From Pseudomonas sp. MWU13-2105 (lineage in GTDB: Bacteria; Pseudomonadota; Gammaproteobacteria; Pseudomonadales; Pseudomonadaceae): a stretch of 64,000 nt of DNA. A program made the position numbers and the translations under genes. Of this stretch, positions 19,057 through 29,132 are shown one piece after another (position 1 is the stretch's first letter; each line of letters begins with the position of its first letter). The notes under the pieces are model-generated. The model had not been told where the DNA came from and did no database searches. It worked only from the letters and a program-made list of their open reading frames with translations. Location of the stretch: positions 248,001-312,000 of the forward strand of contig NZ_JALLIY010000002.1 in assembly GCF_023242315.1 (NCBI RefSeq), given 5' to 3'.

Positions 19057-21180
19057 ATGGATTGCGTGCAACAGATACCCGGTGATGGTAGTTCCGTCCT
19101 TCTGGTCGTCGATGATTACCCTGAAAATCTGATCAGCATGCGTGCCTTGCTGGAACGTCAGGATTGGCAGGTGGTCACCGCCGCCTCAGGCATTGAGGCA
19201 CTGACGTTACTGCTTGAGCATGAGATTGACCTGGTGCTGCTGGATGTACAGATGCCCGGGATGGACGGTTTTGAAGTGGCCCGCCTGATGCGCGGCAGCC
19301 AGCGTACGCGTCTGACCCCGATTATTTTCCTCACCGCCAACGAGCAGTCCCAGGACGCCGTGATCAAGGGTTATGCCAGCGGCGCGGTGGATTACCTGTT
19401 CAAACCCTTCAATCCCGATATTCTCAGGCCCAAGGTCCAGGCGTTGCTGGAGCAACAACACAATCGCCGTGCCTTGCAATGCCTGAGCCGCGACCTGGAG
19501 GCGGCCCGGGCATTCAATGCCTCGGTGCTGGAGAATGCCGCCGAAGGTATTCTGGTGGTCAACGACGACGGCACGATCCGGTTCGCCAACCCGGCGATTT
19601 CGCGTTTGCTCAACCTGTCGCTGCAAACCCTGGTCGGCCAGCCGTTCCTGGATTTCCTGCAGAACCCGCACTTTAGCGACTGGCAGACCTCACCGCTGTA
19701 CGAAGAGTACTGCAAGGGCGAAACCTATCGGGTCCATGATGCGTACCTGCGCACCAGCCAGGACCAGATGCTGCCGGTGGCCTTGTCCTGCGCGCCGCTG
19801 CCCGCCGACCAGAAGGCCATGGTGGTGACGGTGCTGGACATGTCGGTGGTGCGTCATCTGCACCAGCAACTGGAGTTCCAGGCGGTGACCGATCCGCTGA
19901 CCGGCCTGCTCAATCGTCGCGGCTTCTACCAGACCGCGGAAAATACCTTGCGCCGCAGCGACGGCGCGGACAAGTCGCTGGTGCTGATGTACCTGGATCT
20001 CGACGGCTTCAAGCGGGTCAACGATTCCCTTGGCCATGAAGCCGGCGACCGGGTGCTGCGCTGGGTGTCCGAGCAGTTGAAGTCCTGCCTCAATCCCTTC
20101 GATATCCTGGCGCGCATGGGCGGTGACGAGTTCACCACCTTGCTCAACCTGGAGCACCCCGAGCAGGCGGCGAGAATCGCCGAGCGATTGATCGAGCGGG
20201 TATCGATTCGGCAACAGATCGACGGCATGGAAATGACGCTCGGGGTCAGCATCGGCATTGCCACCTACCCGGATTGCGGGGCCAACCTCGATGGCCTGTT
20301 GCGGGCGGCGGACATTGCCATGTACGAAGCCAAGCGTGCCGGCCGCCAGCAGTATCGCTACTACGATCACGAGATGAACGGTCGCGCGCGCTCGCGCTTG
20401 ATGCTGGAGGAAAGCGTCCGCACGGCCATCGAGAGCAAGGAATTCAAGATGGTCTACCAGCCCCAGGTGTCCCTCGTCGACGGCCGCCTGCGTGGGTTCG
20501 AGGCTTTGCTGCGCTGGCACCATCCCAGTGTCGGCGATGTGCCGCCGGGGTTGTTCCTGCCATTGCTGGAAGAAGTGCGCCTGATCAGCCGGCTGGGCAG
20601 CTGGATCTATCGCCAGGCGGCGACCCAGCGGCACGCCTGGAGCGGCGTGTTCGCCGATGACCTGGTGCTGAGCGTCAGCCTGAGCGCCACGCAATTCAGC
20701 ATGCCGAACCTGGCGGACGAGCTGCAGGAAGTGCTGGAGCGCCATGACCTGCGGGCGCACCAACTGGAAGTGGAGGTGACCGAGGCGGCCTTGATGCAGG
20801 ACTTCGAGTCTTCGCGCAAGCAACTGCGGCGGATCCGCGCCCAGGGTGTGCGCGTGGCCCTGGACGACTTCGGTTCCGGGCACTGTTCGCTGAACCACCT
20901 GCGCGACCTCGAGTTGGACACACTCAAGCTCGATCGCCAGTTGATCGCCAAGATCCTCGATTCGCCGCGGGATGCGGCCCTGGCCCGCACGGTGATCGAC
21001 CTGTGCGAGCAATTCGGCTTGCTGGTGATCGCCGAAGGGGTGGAAACCGTGGAGCAGTGGCAGTGGCTCAAGGCCAATGGCTGCCCGATGGTCCAGGGCT
21101 TCCTGGTGGCCCGACCGCTGACGGCCAAGGACGCTACCGGCTTCGGCTCGGCGTTTGACTGGAGCGCGTTGTCCGCCTGA
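19057..21180 (+). CDS. Response regulator with PAS, GGDEF and EAL domains
   Basis: A 707-residue c-di-GMP signalling protein. The REC domain (about 13-130) has the acidic pair D19-D20, phospho-acceptor D63 in LLDVQMPGMDG and K117. A PAS domain covers about 150-262. The GGDEF domain (about 273-435) has an intact GGDEF at 355-359 but NPFD where the RxxD inhibitory site is expected. The EAL domain (about 445-700) has EALLRW, EVTEAALM, LDDFGSGH, TLKLDR and AEGVET, consistent with active phosphodiesterase. No histidine kinase is adjacent. Net activity cannot be told from sequence. Confidence 0.93.
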   Translation: MDCVQQIPGDGSSVLLVVDDYPENLISMRALLERQDWQVVTAASGIEALTLLLEHEIDLVLLDVQMPGMDGFEVARLMRGSQRTRLTPIIFLTANEQSQDAVIKGYASGAVDYLFKPFNPDILRPKVQALLEQQHNRRALQCLSRDLEAARAFNASVLENAAEGILVVNDDGTIRFANPAISRLLNLSLQTLVGQPFLDFLQNPHFSDWQTSPLYEEYCKGETYRVHDAYLRTSQDQMLPVALSCAPLPADQKAMVVTVLDMSVVRHLHQQLEFQAVTDPLTGLLNRRGFYQTAENTLRRSDGADKSLVLMYLDLDGFKRVNDSLGHEAGDRVLRWVSEQLKSCLNPFDILARMGGDEFTTLLNLEHPEQAARIAERLIERVSIRQQIDGMEMTLGVSIGIATYPDCGANLDGLLRAADIAMYEAKRAGRQQYRYYDHEMNGRARSRLMLEESVRTAIESKEFKMVYQPQVSLVDGRLRGFEALLRWHHPSVGDVPPGLFLPLLEEVRLISRLGSWIYRQAATQRHAWSGVFADDLVLSVSLSATQFSMPNLADELQEVLERHDLRAHQLEVEVTEAALMQDFESSRKQLRRIRAQGVRVALDDFGSGHCSLNHLRDLELDTLKLDRQLIAKILDSPRDAALARTVIDLCEQFGLLVIAEGVETVEQWQWLKANGCPMVQGFLVARPLTAKDATGFGSAFDWSALSA

Positions 21181-21222
21181 ATTCGCTACACTGGCTTCTT
21201 TTAGGTGTACGTAAGGCCTGTC

Positions 21223-21732
21223 ATGACTGTGCTGAAATACCTTCAGGCTTATCCCACGTCCTTGCAGGAACAGGTTCGCCAGATGATTGCCCGGGACGCC
21301 CTGGGCGACTACCTGAGCCAGCGTTATCCGGAACGGCATGCGGTGCAGAGCGACAAGGCGCTGTACAGCTATGCCCTGGCGTTGAAGCAGGAACATTTGC
21401 GCAATGCGCCGGCCATCGACAAGGTGCTTTTCGATAACCGCCTGGACCTGACCCATCGTGCTCTCGGCCTGCACACCGCGATCTCGCGGGTCCAGGGTGG
21501 CAAGCTCAAGGCCAAGAAGGAAATCCGCATCGCCTCGCTGTTCAAGGAGGCGGCGCCGCAGTTTCTGAAGATGATCGTGGTGCACGAACTGGCGCACCTC
21601 AAGGAATCCGATCACAACAAGGCGTTCTACCAGCTGTGTGAATACATGCAGCCCGGTTATCACCAGTTGGAGTTCGACCTGCGGGTGTACCTGACCTGGC
21701 GTGACCTGCAGGGCAAGTCCGCCAACCCGTAG
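21223..21732 (+). CDS. YgjP-like metallopeptidase domain protein
   Basis: A 169-residue cytoplasmic protein of the YgjP/DUF45 (WLM-like) metallopeptidase family. The zinc site HELAH is at 121-125 with the third ligand at H131 in KESDHNKAFYQL. Physiological substrates are unknown. The ATG at 21223 is preferred over an upstream in-frame ATG because of AAGG spacing. It follows the GGDEF-EAL gene by 42 bases and may share its transcript. Confidence 0.85.
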   Translation: MTVLKYLQAYPTSLQEQVRQMIARDALGDYLSQRYPERHAVQSDKALYSYALALKQEHLRNAPAIDKVLFDNRLDLTHRALGLHTAISRVQGGKLKAKKEIRIASLFKEAAPQFLKMIVVHELAHLKESDHNKAFYQLCEYMQPGYHQLEFDLRVYLTWRDLQGKSANP

Positions 21733-21788
21733 GCGCCGGGCGCACGCTTGAGTCGAAGCATTGGAAGGTCAACCCCAAGGACTACCGG

Positions 21789-22085
21789 ATGGACGTCAGC
21801 AAGACCAAGAGCAGTTTCTACCGCCGCCTGTACGTGGCCTGGCTGATCGACAGCGAGGTTGCCAGCAGCGTTCCGGCCCTGACCGAAGCCACCGGCATGC
21901 CCCGGCGCACGGCGCAGGATACGATCCTGGCCCTGGCGGACCTGGACATCATCTGCGAGTTCGAGCAGGAGGACGGCGCGCGCAATCATGCCGGGCGGTA
22001 CCGGATTCGTAGTTGGGGCGCCATCGACAAAGGCTGGATCGGTCGTAACCTGGCTTCGATCAAGCAGGTGCTGGGCTATCCCTGA
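21789..22085 (+). CDS. Small winged-helix DNA-binding protein
   Basis: A 98-residue protein with a predicted winged helix-turn-helix in its centre: VPALTEATGMPRRTAQDTILAL as the HTH, followed by an acidic wing (CEFEQEDG...GRYRI). Members of this Pseudomonas family are annotated only as helix-turn-helix proteins; the target is unknown. It lies 57 bases after the YgjP-like gene on the same strand. Confidence 0.75.
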   Translation: MDVSKTKSSFYRRLYVAWLIDSEVASSVPALTEATGMPRRTAQDTILALADLDIICEFEQEDGARNHAGRYRIRSWGAIDKGWIGRNLASIKQVLGYP

Positions 22086-22140
22086 GTTTTTGCGCTGTCT
22101 GTGCTTGCCCGCGAAGAGGCCCTGGAGAGCAGCACAAACC

Positions 22141-22593
22141 TCAGCTTTTGCGCATCCCGATATGCGGGATATCGTCTTCCAGATACACCTCGCCCACCAC
22201 CGCGAACCCATAACGCCCGTAATAAACCTGCAAGTGGGCCTGGGCCGACAGATAAATCGGCACCCCTGGCCAGAGCTTCTCGGCGTGTTTCAAGGCCTGG
22301 GCCATCAACTCGTGCCCCAGCCCCTGGCCGCGGGCCTCGGGGGCGATCACCACCCGCCCGATCACCACGTCGCCGCCTTGGGACATCGGGTCGAGCAGGC
22401 GCAGGTAAGCCACCAGCCGATCATCGCACCAGCCCATCAGATGGCAGGTATCGCCCTCCAGATCGCGGCCGTCGACTTCCTGATAGGGACATTTCTGTTC
22501 GACCACGAAGACTTCGGTCCGTAGTTTCAGGATGCCGTACAACTGTTCCTTGCTCAGATCGCCATGATGTTTGCAGAGCCAATCGATGGTCAT
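22141..22593 (-). CDS. elaA: ElaA-type GNAT acetyltransferase
   Basis: A 150-residue GNAT-family N-acetyltransferase of the ElaA group. The acetyl-CoA loop appears as RVVIAPEARGQGLGHELM, preceded by the family sequence LRTEVFVVEQKCPYQEVDG near the N-terminus and followed by SAQAHLQVYYGRYGF. The substrate is unknown. The ATG at 22593 has GAGGCGAG upstream; a TTG six codons earlier is less likely. Confidence 0.88.
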   Translation of the reverse strand: MTIDWLCKHHGDLSKEQLYGILKLRTEVFVVEQKCPYQEVDGRDLEGDTCHLMGWCDDRLVAYLRLLDPMSQGGDVVIGRVVIAPEARGQGLGHELMAQALKHAEKLWPGVPIYLSAQAHLQVYYGRYGFAVVGEVYLEDDIPHIGMRKS

Positions 22594-22915
22594 TCTCGCC
22601 TCGGGATTCAATCAGTTGATATCGATACTAGGCGGCTTGCCCGAGGTCGCCAACCAAGATTTTTTTTGCCCGCCAGGAGTGGAGCTGGAAGGCTCCTTGC
22701 GGGGGTTGTGCGCGCGCGTTTCGGTTAGATAGCGGCTACTTGCTATCATTCACTTTGCCCGGCATCGTCATCTTTGTGTAATCTGCTGGGCCATGCTTTT
22801 GCTATGGCTCGAATGAGCTAATGTTAGGACCAGGGATGTGGCCGGTTGTTTCGAGACGGCCTCCTCGGGCTTCGGCTAACTCTGCTGGGCTATGTGCTCG
22901 CTAAGGATCTTTAGC
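22594..22915. other. 322-bp divergent intergenic region
   Basis: It would hold promoters for elaA and the binding-protein gene. There is a weak inverted repeat, GGCCG / CGGCC, near 22840-22861 and two similar CTGCTGGGC(C/T)ATG segments near 22784 and 22883. No gene or named regulatory element is recognised. Confidence 0.4.
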
Positions 22916-23653
22916 ATGCCGCGATTGCATCGAGCTTTTGTTTTGCTTGGATTGCTGCTGCTTTCACAGGGAGCCACCGCGGATAAATTGCGTTTGGTGG
23001 CAGATGGCTGGCCGCCGTTTACCGATGCGACATTGGTCAACGGCGGTCTGGCCACCGATATCGTCAGCACGGCGCTGGCGCGGGCCGGCTATGCCAGCGA
23101 CTTCGAGCAGGTACCCTGGGCGCGGGCGCTCAAAGGCGTGGGCGAAGGGCGCTATGACGTGCTGGTCAATGCCTGGTACAGCGACGAACGCACCCTGCTG
23201 GGGCAGTTCTCGGCACCGTACCTGGTCAATCGCGTGCTGTTTCTCAAGCGCAAGGAATCGGCCATCGAGTTCGATCACTTGAGCCAGTTGCACGACCTGC
23301 CGATTGCGGTGGTGCGTGACTATGCCTATAGCGCCGAGTTCGATGGCGACACGCAGTTGCAGAAGATCCCGGTGCACAACTTCGCCATGGCCGTGCGCAT
23401 GCTCGCGGCGGACCGCGTGAAGTTGACGCTGGAAGACGAGTATGTGGCGCGCTACTACCTCAAGAGCGAGGCGCCGCGGGTACGCAACGCCGTGGAGTTC
23501 CTGCCCAAGCCGCTGAGCGAGAACAGCCTGCATATCCTGGTCAGCCTGAAGAATCCGCAGCATGAACAGATTGTCGCCGGCTTCGATCGCGAGATCGCGG
23601 CGATGAAGGCCGACGGCAGCTATGAGCGCCTGCTCAAGTCGCACGGGATGTAA
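22916..23653 (+). CDS. Periplasmic substrate-binding protein (SBP_bac_3 type)
   Basis: A 245-residue exported protein. A signal peptide ending near residue 22 (LLLLSQGATA) precedes a bacterial extracellular solute-binding family 3 fold: LVADGWPPFT, GLATDIVSTALARAGY, then DVLVNAWYSDERT and a C-terminal ILVSLKNPQ. No permease or ATPase gene is adjacent, so it is an orphan receptor or serves a transporter elsewhere. AAGGA nine bases upstream supports the ATG at 22916. Confidence 0.85.
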   Translation: MPRLHRAFVLLGLLLLSQGATADKLRLVADGWPPFTDATLVNGGLATDIVSTALARAGYASDFEQVPWARALKGVGEGRYDVLVNAWYSDERTLLGQFSAPYLVNRVLFLKRKESAIEFDHLSQLHDLPIAVVRDYAYSAEFDGDTQLQKIPVHNFAMAVRMLAADRVKLTLEDEYVARYYLKSEAPRVRNAVEFLPKPLSENSLHILVSLKNPQHEQIVAGFDREIAAMKADGSYERLLKSHGM

Positions 23654-23670
23654 CCAGCTCCGCGAAACCT

Positions 23671-23754
23671 TGTAGGAGCTGGCTTGCTGGCGATGACCGC
23701 CGCAGGGGCAATGCCAGACTCAAGGGCCCATTCGCGGGCAAGCCCTGCTCCTAC
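23671..23754. repeat. Paired inverted REP sequences
   Basis: TGTAGGAGCTGGCTTGCTGGCGATG and the complementary CGCGGGCAAGCCCTGCTCCTAC arm lie between two converging genes; same family as 2664-2731. Confidence 0.75.
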
Positions 23755-23771
23755 GGGGGAGCGTGGCGTTT

Positions 23772-25964
23772 TCAGGATTCTGCGTTTTCTTCCGGGCCCT
23801 TGATCAGGTGCGCCGCCAGGGTGCGCAGCGGCCCCAGCTGGCGGCAGATCAGCGCCAGTTGGGTCTGCACCAGCCGCTGGATCTCGTCGATCTCGTCCGG
23901 CATCTGTTCCAACTCACTGGCCAGGGCTTCCTCGGCATCGCTTTGAATGGCGATGGGGGTCTTGTTCGCCAGTCCGAGGGCAATCTCTTCGATACTCGCC
24001 GCCAAGGTGCTGCCAGCACCCTCGAGCAGATGATCGCGCACGGCTTCCGGCAGTTGGTTGTCACGGTGCGCGCCGAGCCCCGAGAGGTAGCTGAGCAAGG
24101 TGTGCGAGAGCACCAGGAAGCGGAAACCGACGTCGGCTTCCTTACGGAAGTGTCCGGGCTCCATCAGCATGTTCGCCAGGGTGGTGGACAGTGCCGCGTC
24201 GGCGTTGTGGGCATTGCGCCGGGCCAGGCGGTAGGCGAGGTCGTCGCTCTTGCCCTGGGCGTACTGGCGCATGATCTGGCGCAGGTACAGGCTGTTGCAG
24301 CTCAGGGTATTGGCCAGCACCTTGTTCAGGCGCCGACCCTGCCAGTCCGGCAGGAACAGGAACACCGCGAGGCCGGCGATCAGCGCCCCCAGCAGGGTGT
24401 CGAGCAGGCGCGGCAGGAACAGGCCGTAGCCGTCACCCACCTGATTGAAGCAGAACAGCACTGTCAGGGTCATGGCGGCGGTCGCCAGGGTGTAGCGGGT
24501 GGTGCGGTTGATAAAGAACACCACCCCGGCGGCGATGGTGAACAAGGCCTGGATCAAGGGGCTCGGGAACAGGTCGAACAAGGCCCAGGCGGCGGTCAGG
24601 CCGATGGCCGTGCCGATGATCCGCTGGCCCAGTTTGCGCCGGGTGGCGCCGTAGCTCGGCTGGCAGACGAACAGGGTGGTGAGGATGATCCAGTAGCCCT
24701 GGGACGGATGCACCAGATGCACCATGCCATAGCCGATGCTCAGTGCCAGCGGCAGGCGCAGCGCGTGGCGGAACAGCAGCGAGGTCGGGGTCAGTTGGGT
24801 GCGCAGGCGCGTCCAGACATCCTTGAGGTTGCGCGGCGAACGGTCCAGCAGGCTGCTGTCGGTGGCGTCGGCGAGGCTGTCGGGGTTGCTCGCGTCGCTC
24901 AGCAGGCGGTCGAGGGTGCCGAGGTTGGCTGCCAGGGCTCGCAGCGAACGCAGCAGGCCGCGCCAGGCCGGGTTGCTCTGGATACGCAGGTGCTCCAGGG
25001 AGGCATGCAGGTCGCCCAGGGCTTCGGCGAAGCTGGCGTTGTAGACGAACGGCTGGCGCAACTGGATCGACACCGCCAGGGCCTGGCAGGCCTTGCCTTG
25101 CTCGCGCAGCAGGCGTTGGCAGCGGAACAGCACGTCGCTGTGAAAGAACGCTTCGGCCAGGGCGTTGTAGGGGTAGTGCGAGGAACTGGCGCGCTCGTGG
25201 ATGTCCTGGGCGAGGAAATACAGCTTCAGGTAGCGGCTGACCTTCGACCCCGGCCGGCCGTTGCCGACCCGGTGCAGGATGATTTCCTTGGCGCTGTTCA
25301 GCGCCGCCACCACCTTGCCGTTCTGCTGCGCCAGTTCCAGGCGCCGGGCTTCGACGTCCAGTTGGCGGATCGGTTCGAACAGCGAGGACTTGAGCTTGAG
25401 GTAGTAGCCCAGCTCGCGGAACAGCCGGGCCAGGCTCTGTTGCACCGGTTGGTTGGAGAACAGCGCCTGCCAGAGCACCGAGAGCACGCCGTACCAGGCC
25501 GCGCCGGTCACCAGCAGCAGCGGCTCGTGCCAGAGGTTGGCGACTTCGCCGCCGCGCTGGTCGACGCCGATCATGGTGTAGACCGAAAGGATCAGGGTCG
25601 CCGAGGCTATGGCGCCATAGCGTTCGCCCAAGGCGCCGAGCATGGTCAGGGCAAAGGCCGCCAGGGCCATGGCACAGACGAAGAGCAGTGGGTAGGGGAA
25701 CAGCAGCTCGACCGAGAACGCCGCGACACTGAAGCACACCAGCGTCACCGCCAGGGCATTGAGGCGGCCCTGCCAACTGTCGTCGGTCTCGGCCAGGGCG
25801 CTGGCGATGACCCCGAGGAACAGCGGGATCAAGAGCTTCATCTCGTTCTGCAACCAGCACAGGGTCATGATGCCGGTCAGGGCGATAAACACCCGAACGC
25901 TATAGCTGAATTTGTCCAGCGCCCAAAGACGGCGCAGGGACTGGTTGAACGAGGTCGATGCCAT
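23772..25964 (-). CDS. yccS: YccS/FUSC-family inner membrane protein
   Basis: A 730-residue membrane protein of the fusaric acid resistance-like (FUSC) superfamily, YccS subgroup. Two blocks of about six helices (roughly residues 15-160 and 385-510) are each followed by a long cytoplasmic helical region. The second block includes LSIGYGMVHLVHPSQGYWI and an FVCQPSYGATRRKLGQR segment typical of FUSC proteins. The function is presumed efflux of aromatic or organic acids, not shown. The start at 25964 gives the conserved MASTSFNQSLRRLW N-terminus; the longer frame adds an unrelated leader. Confidence 0.88.
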   Translation of the reverse strand: MASTSFNQSLRRLWALDKFSYSVRVFIALTGIMTLCWLQNEMKLLIPLFLGVIASALAETDDSWQGRLNALAVTLVCFSVAAFSVELLFPYPLLFVCAMALAAFALTMLGALGERYGAIASATLILSVYTMIGVDQRGGEVANLWHEPLLLVTGAAWYGVLSVLWQALFSNQPVQQSLARLFRELGYYLKLKSSLFEPIRQLDVEARRLELAQQNGKVVAALNSAKEIILHRVGNGRPGSKVSRYLKLYFLAQDIHERASSSHYPYNALAEAFFHSDVLFRCQRLLREQGKACQALAVSIQLRQPFVYNASFAEALGDLHASLEHLRIQSNPAWRGLLRSLRALAANLGTLDRLLSDASNPDSLADATDSSLLDRSPRNLKDVWTRLRTQLTPTSLLFRHALRLPLALSIGYGMVHLVHPSQGYWIILTTLFVCQPSYGATRRKLGQRIIGTAIGLTAAWALFDLFPSPLIQALFTIAAGVVFFINRTTRYTLATAAMTLTVLFCFNQVGDGYGLFLPRLLDTLLGALIAGLAVFLFLPDWQGRRLNKVLANTLSCNSLYLRQIMRQYAQGKSDDLAYRLARRNAHNADAALSTTLANMLMEPGHFRKEADVGFRFLVLSHTLLSYLSGLGAHRDNQLPEAVRDHLLEGAGSTLAASIEEIALGLANKTPIAIQSDAEEALASELEQMPDEIDEIQRLVQTQLALICRQLGPLRTLAAHLIKGPEENAES

Positions 25965-26155
25965 GAAGGTGAGAGAGCCTGCCGAGCGGTTGATCAGAAT
26001 GATGGGTAGACGGGCGGCATTGCAATGACGCCACATAGGTCTACAGCAATATTTGTTCCGTGATCAACGATTGTCCCTGGATGTGGCCTGTTATCAGTCT
26101 GGAGGTGGGCCATTGCGCCTTGCATCGCCTGTTCGAACGCCATCGCCGGCAAAGG

Positions 26156-27334
26156 TCAGGCGAATTGCGCCGCCGCGTACCCCGAGGCCCAGGCCCACTG
26201 GAAATTGAAGCCGCCCAGGTGGCCGCTGACATCCAGCACTTCGCCGATGAAATACAGCCCCGGGCTTTTCAGCGATTCCATGGTCTTCGACGACACTTCC
26301 CGGGTATCGACGCCACCCAAGGTCACTTCGGCGGTGCGATAACCTTCGGTGCCGGCCGGCACCAGGCGCCAGTCGCCGAGCTTCTGCGCGACCTCGGCCA
26401 GCTCCGCCGGGGTGTACTGCTTCATCGGCTTGGAGACGAACCAGTGCTCGGCCAGCAGGTTGGCCATCTTCTTGGTGAACAGCTCGCCGAGCAGGGTTTT
26501 CAGTTCGCTGTTGGGCCGTTCGGCCTGTTGCTGTTGCAGCCAGTCCAGCGCGTCATGGTCCGGCAGCAGGTTGATATGCAACGTATCGCCGGGATTCCAG
26601 AACGAGGAAATCTGCAGGATCGCCGGGCCGCTGAGGCCACGGTGGGTGAACAGGATATTTTCCCGGAAGCTCTGCTCGTTGCAGCTCACCAGGCAATCCA
26701 CCGAGGTCCCCGACAGTTCGGTGCAGAGTTCCTTGAGTTGATCGGTAATGGTGAACGGCACCAGGCCCGCACGGGTCGGTAACACCTGGTGGCCGAACTG
26801 CCTGGCCACCTGATAGCCGAAGCCGGTCGCGCCCAGGGTCGGGATCGACAGGCCGCCGGTGGCGATCACCAGTGACTGGCAGGTGATCTGGCCGAGGGTG
26901 GCTTGCAGCAGGTAGCCGCTTTCCAGCTTTTCGATGTGCTGGATGGCAGTGTCCAGGTGCAGGCTGACGCCGGCCTGGTCGCACTCGTCGAGGAGCATGC
27001 CGAGGATGTCGCTGGACTTGTTGTCGCAGAACAGCTGGCCGAGTTTTTTCTCGTGATAGGGCACGCCGTGCTTGGCCACCATCGCGATGAAATCCCATTG
27101 GCTATAGCGTGCCAGGGCCGACTTGCAGAAATGCGGGTTCTGCGAGAGGAAGTTGCCGGGCTCGCTGTACATGTTGGTGAAATTGCAGCGACCACCGCCG
27201 GACATCAGGATTTTCTTGCCGGCCTTGTTGGCGTGGTCGATCAGCATCACCTGGCGCCCGCGGGCGGCGGCGGTAAAGGCGCACATCAAGCCGGCGGCAC
27301 CGGCGCCGATGATCACAACTTCAGTAACGGGCAC
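26156..27334 (-). CDS. YhiN/HI0933-family FAD-dependent oxidoreductase
   Basis: A 392-residue flavoprotein of the HI0933-like family. It has the FAD-binding GxGxxG motif in VVIIGAGAAGLMCAF at the N-terminus, the family motif KILMSGGGRCNFTN near residues 40-54, and the C-terminal FIGEVLDVSGHLGGFNFQWA. The substrate is unknown. It starts at GTG with GAGGA upstream. It stands alone. Confidence 0.88.
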   Translation of the reverse strand: MPVTEVVIIGAGAAGLMCAFTAAARGRQVMLIDHANKAGKKILMSGGGRCNFTNMYSEPGNFLSQNPHFCKSALARYSQWDFIAMVAKHGVPYHEKKLGQLFCDNKSSDILGMLLDECDQAGVSLHLDTAIQHIEKLESGYLLQATLGQITCQSLVIATGGLSIPTLGATGFGYQVARQFGHQVLPTRAGLVPFTITDQLKELCTELSGTSVDCLVSCNEQSFRENILFTHRGLSGPAILQISSFWNPGDTLHINLLPDHDALDWLQQQQAERPNSELKTLLGELFTKKMANLLAEHWFVSKPMKQYTPAELAEVAQKLGDWRLVPAGTEGYRTAEVTLGGVDTREVSSKTMESLKSPGLYFIGEVLDVSGHLGGFNFQWAWASGYAAAQFA

Positions 27335-27412
27335 AACGATGTCCTCGGGAGTTCAGGTAGGGGGAACGCGGTCTTGCAAGCACAACAGAGATCTTCAGAA
27401 CAGTACTAAACC

Positions 27413-27487
27413 TGTGGGAGCGGAGCTTGCCCGCGAAGAGGCCCTTGAGGCCGCCAAAAGCTTCGCGGGCAAGCTCCGCTCCCACAA
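27413..27487. repeat. Paired inverted REP sequences (GGGAGCGGAGCTTGCCCGCGA type)
   Basis: TGTGGGAGCGGAGCTTGCCC and the complementary CGGGCAAGCTCCGCTCCCAC form a long potential cruciform between the YhiN-like gene and dbpA. Confidence 0.85.
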
Positions 27488-27546
27488 AAAGCACCATCAG
27501 CTACACCAGCACCATTCCTACAGTGATCCCAGGATGCAGATCCGTT

Positions 27547-28932
<1,386 letters not shown>

Positions 28933-29132
28933 GGGACGGGCCTGCAAAACAAAATGTCGCGCAGTGTATCAGTCCCGACTGGCGGCGCTGCAAATTCTGG
29001 ACGAAAAGTAGCCAAATAGTGCCCGTGCTAAGCCATTTCAGGAAAGCTGGGCTTTGAACCCACGCTTGTGGCAAGCCCCCTCGCCACATTGGGTCCCTGC
29101 CGAAAGTCAGGAATGAGTATTCCGTCACCATG

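Noticed and set aside
19690..21663. A 657-residue minus-strand frame opposite the GGDEF-EAL gene
   Set aside because: It crosses two real plus-strand genes and shows only shadow-like composition.
23763..26009. A 748-residue open frame on the plus strand, opposite yccS
   Set aside because: It is the antisense of the YccS coding region. Its composition is dominated by Gln, Arg, His and Ala, as expected from a GC-rich antisense frame, and it has no recognisable domain.
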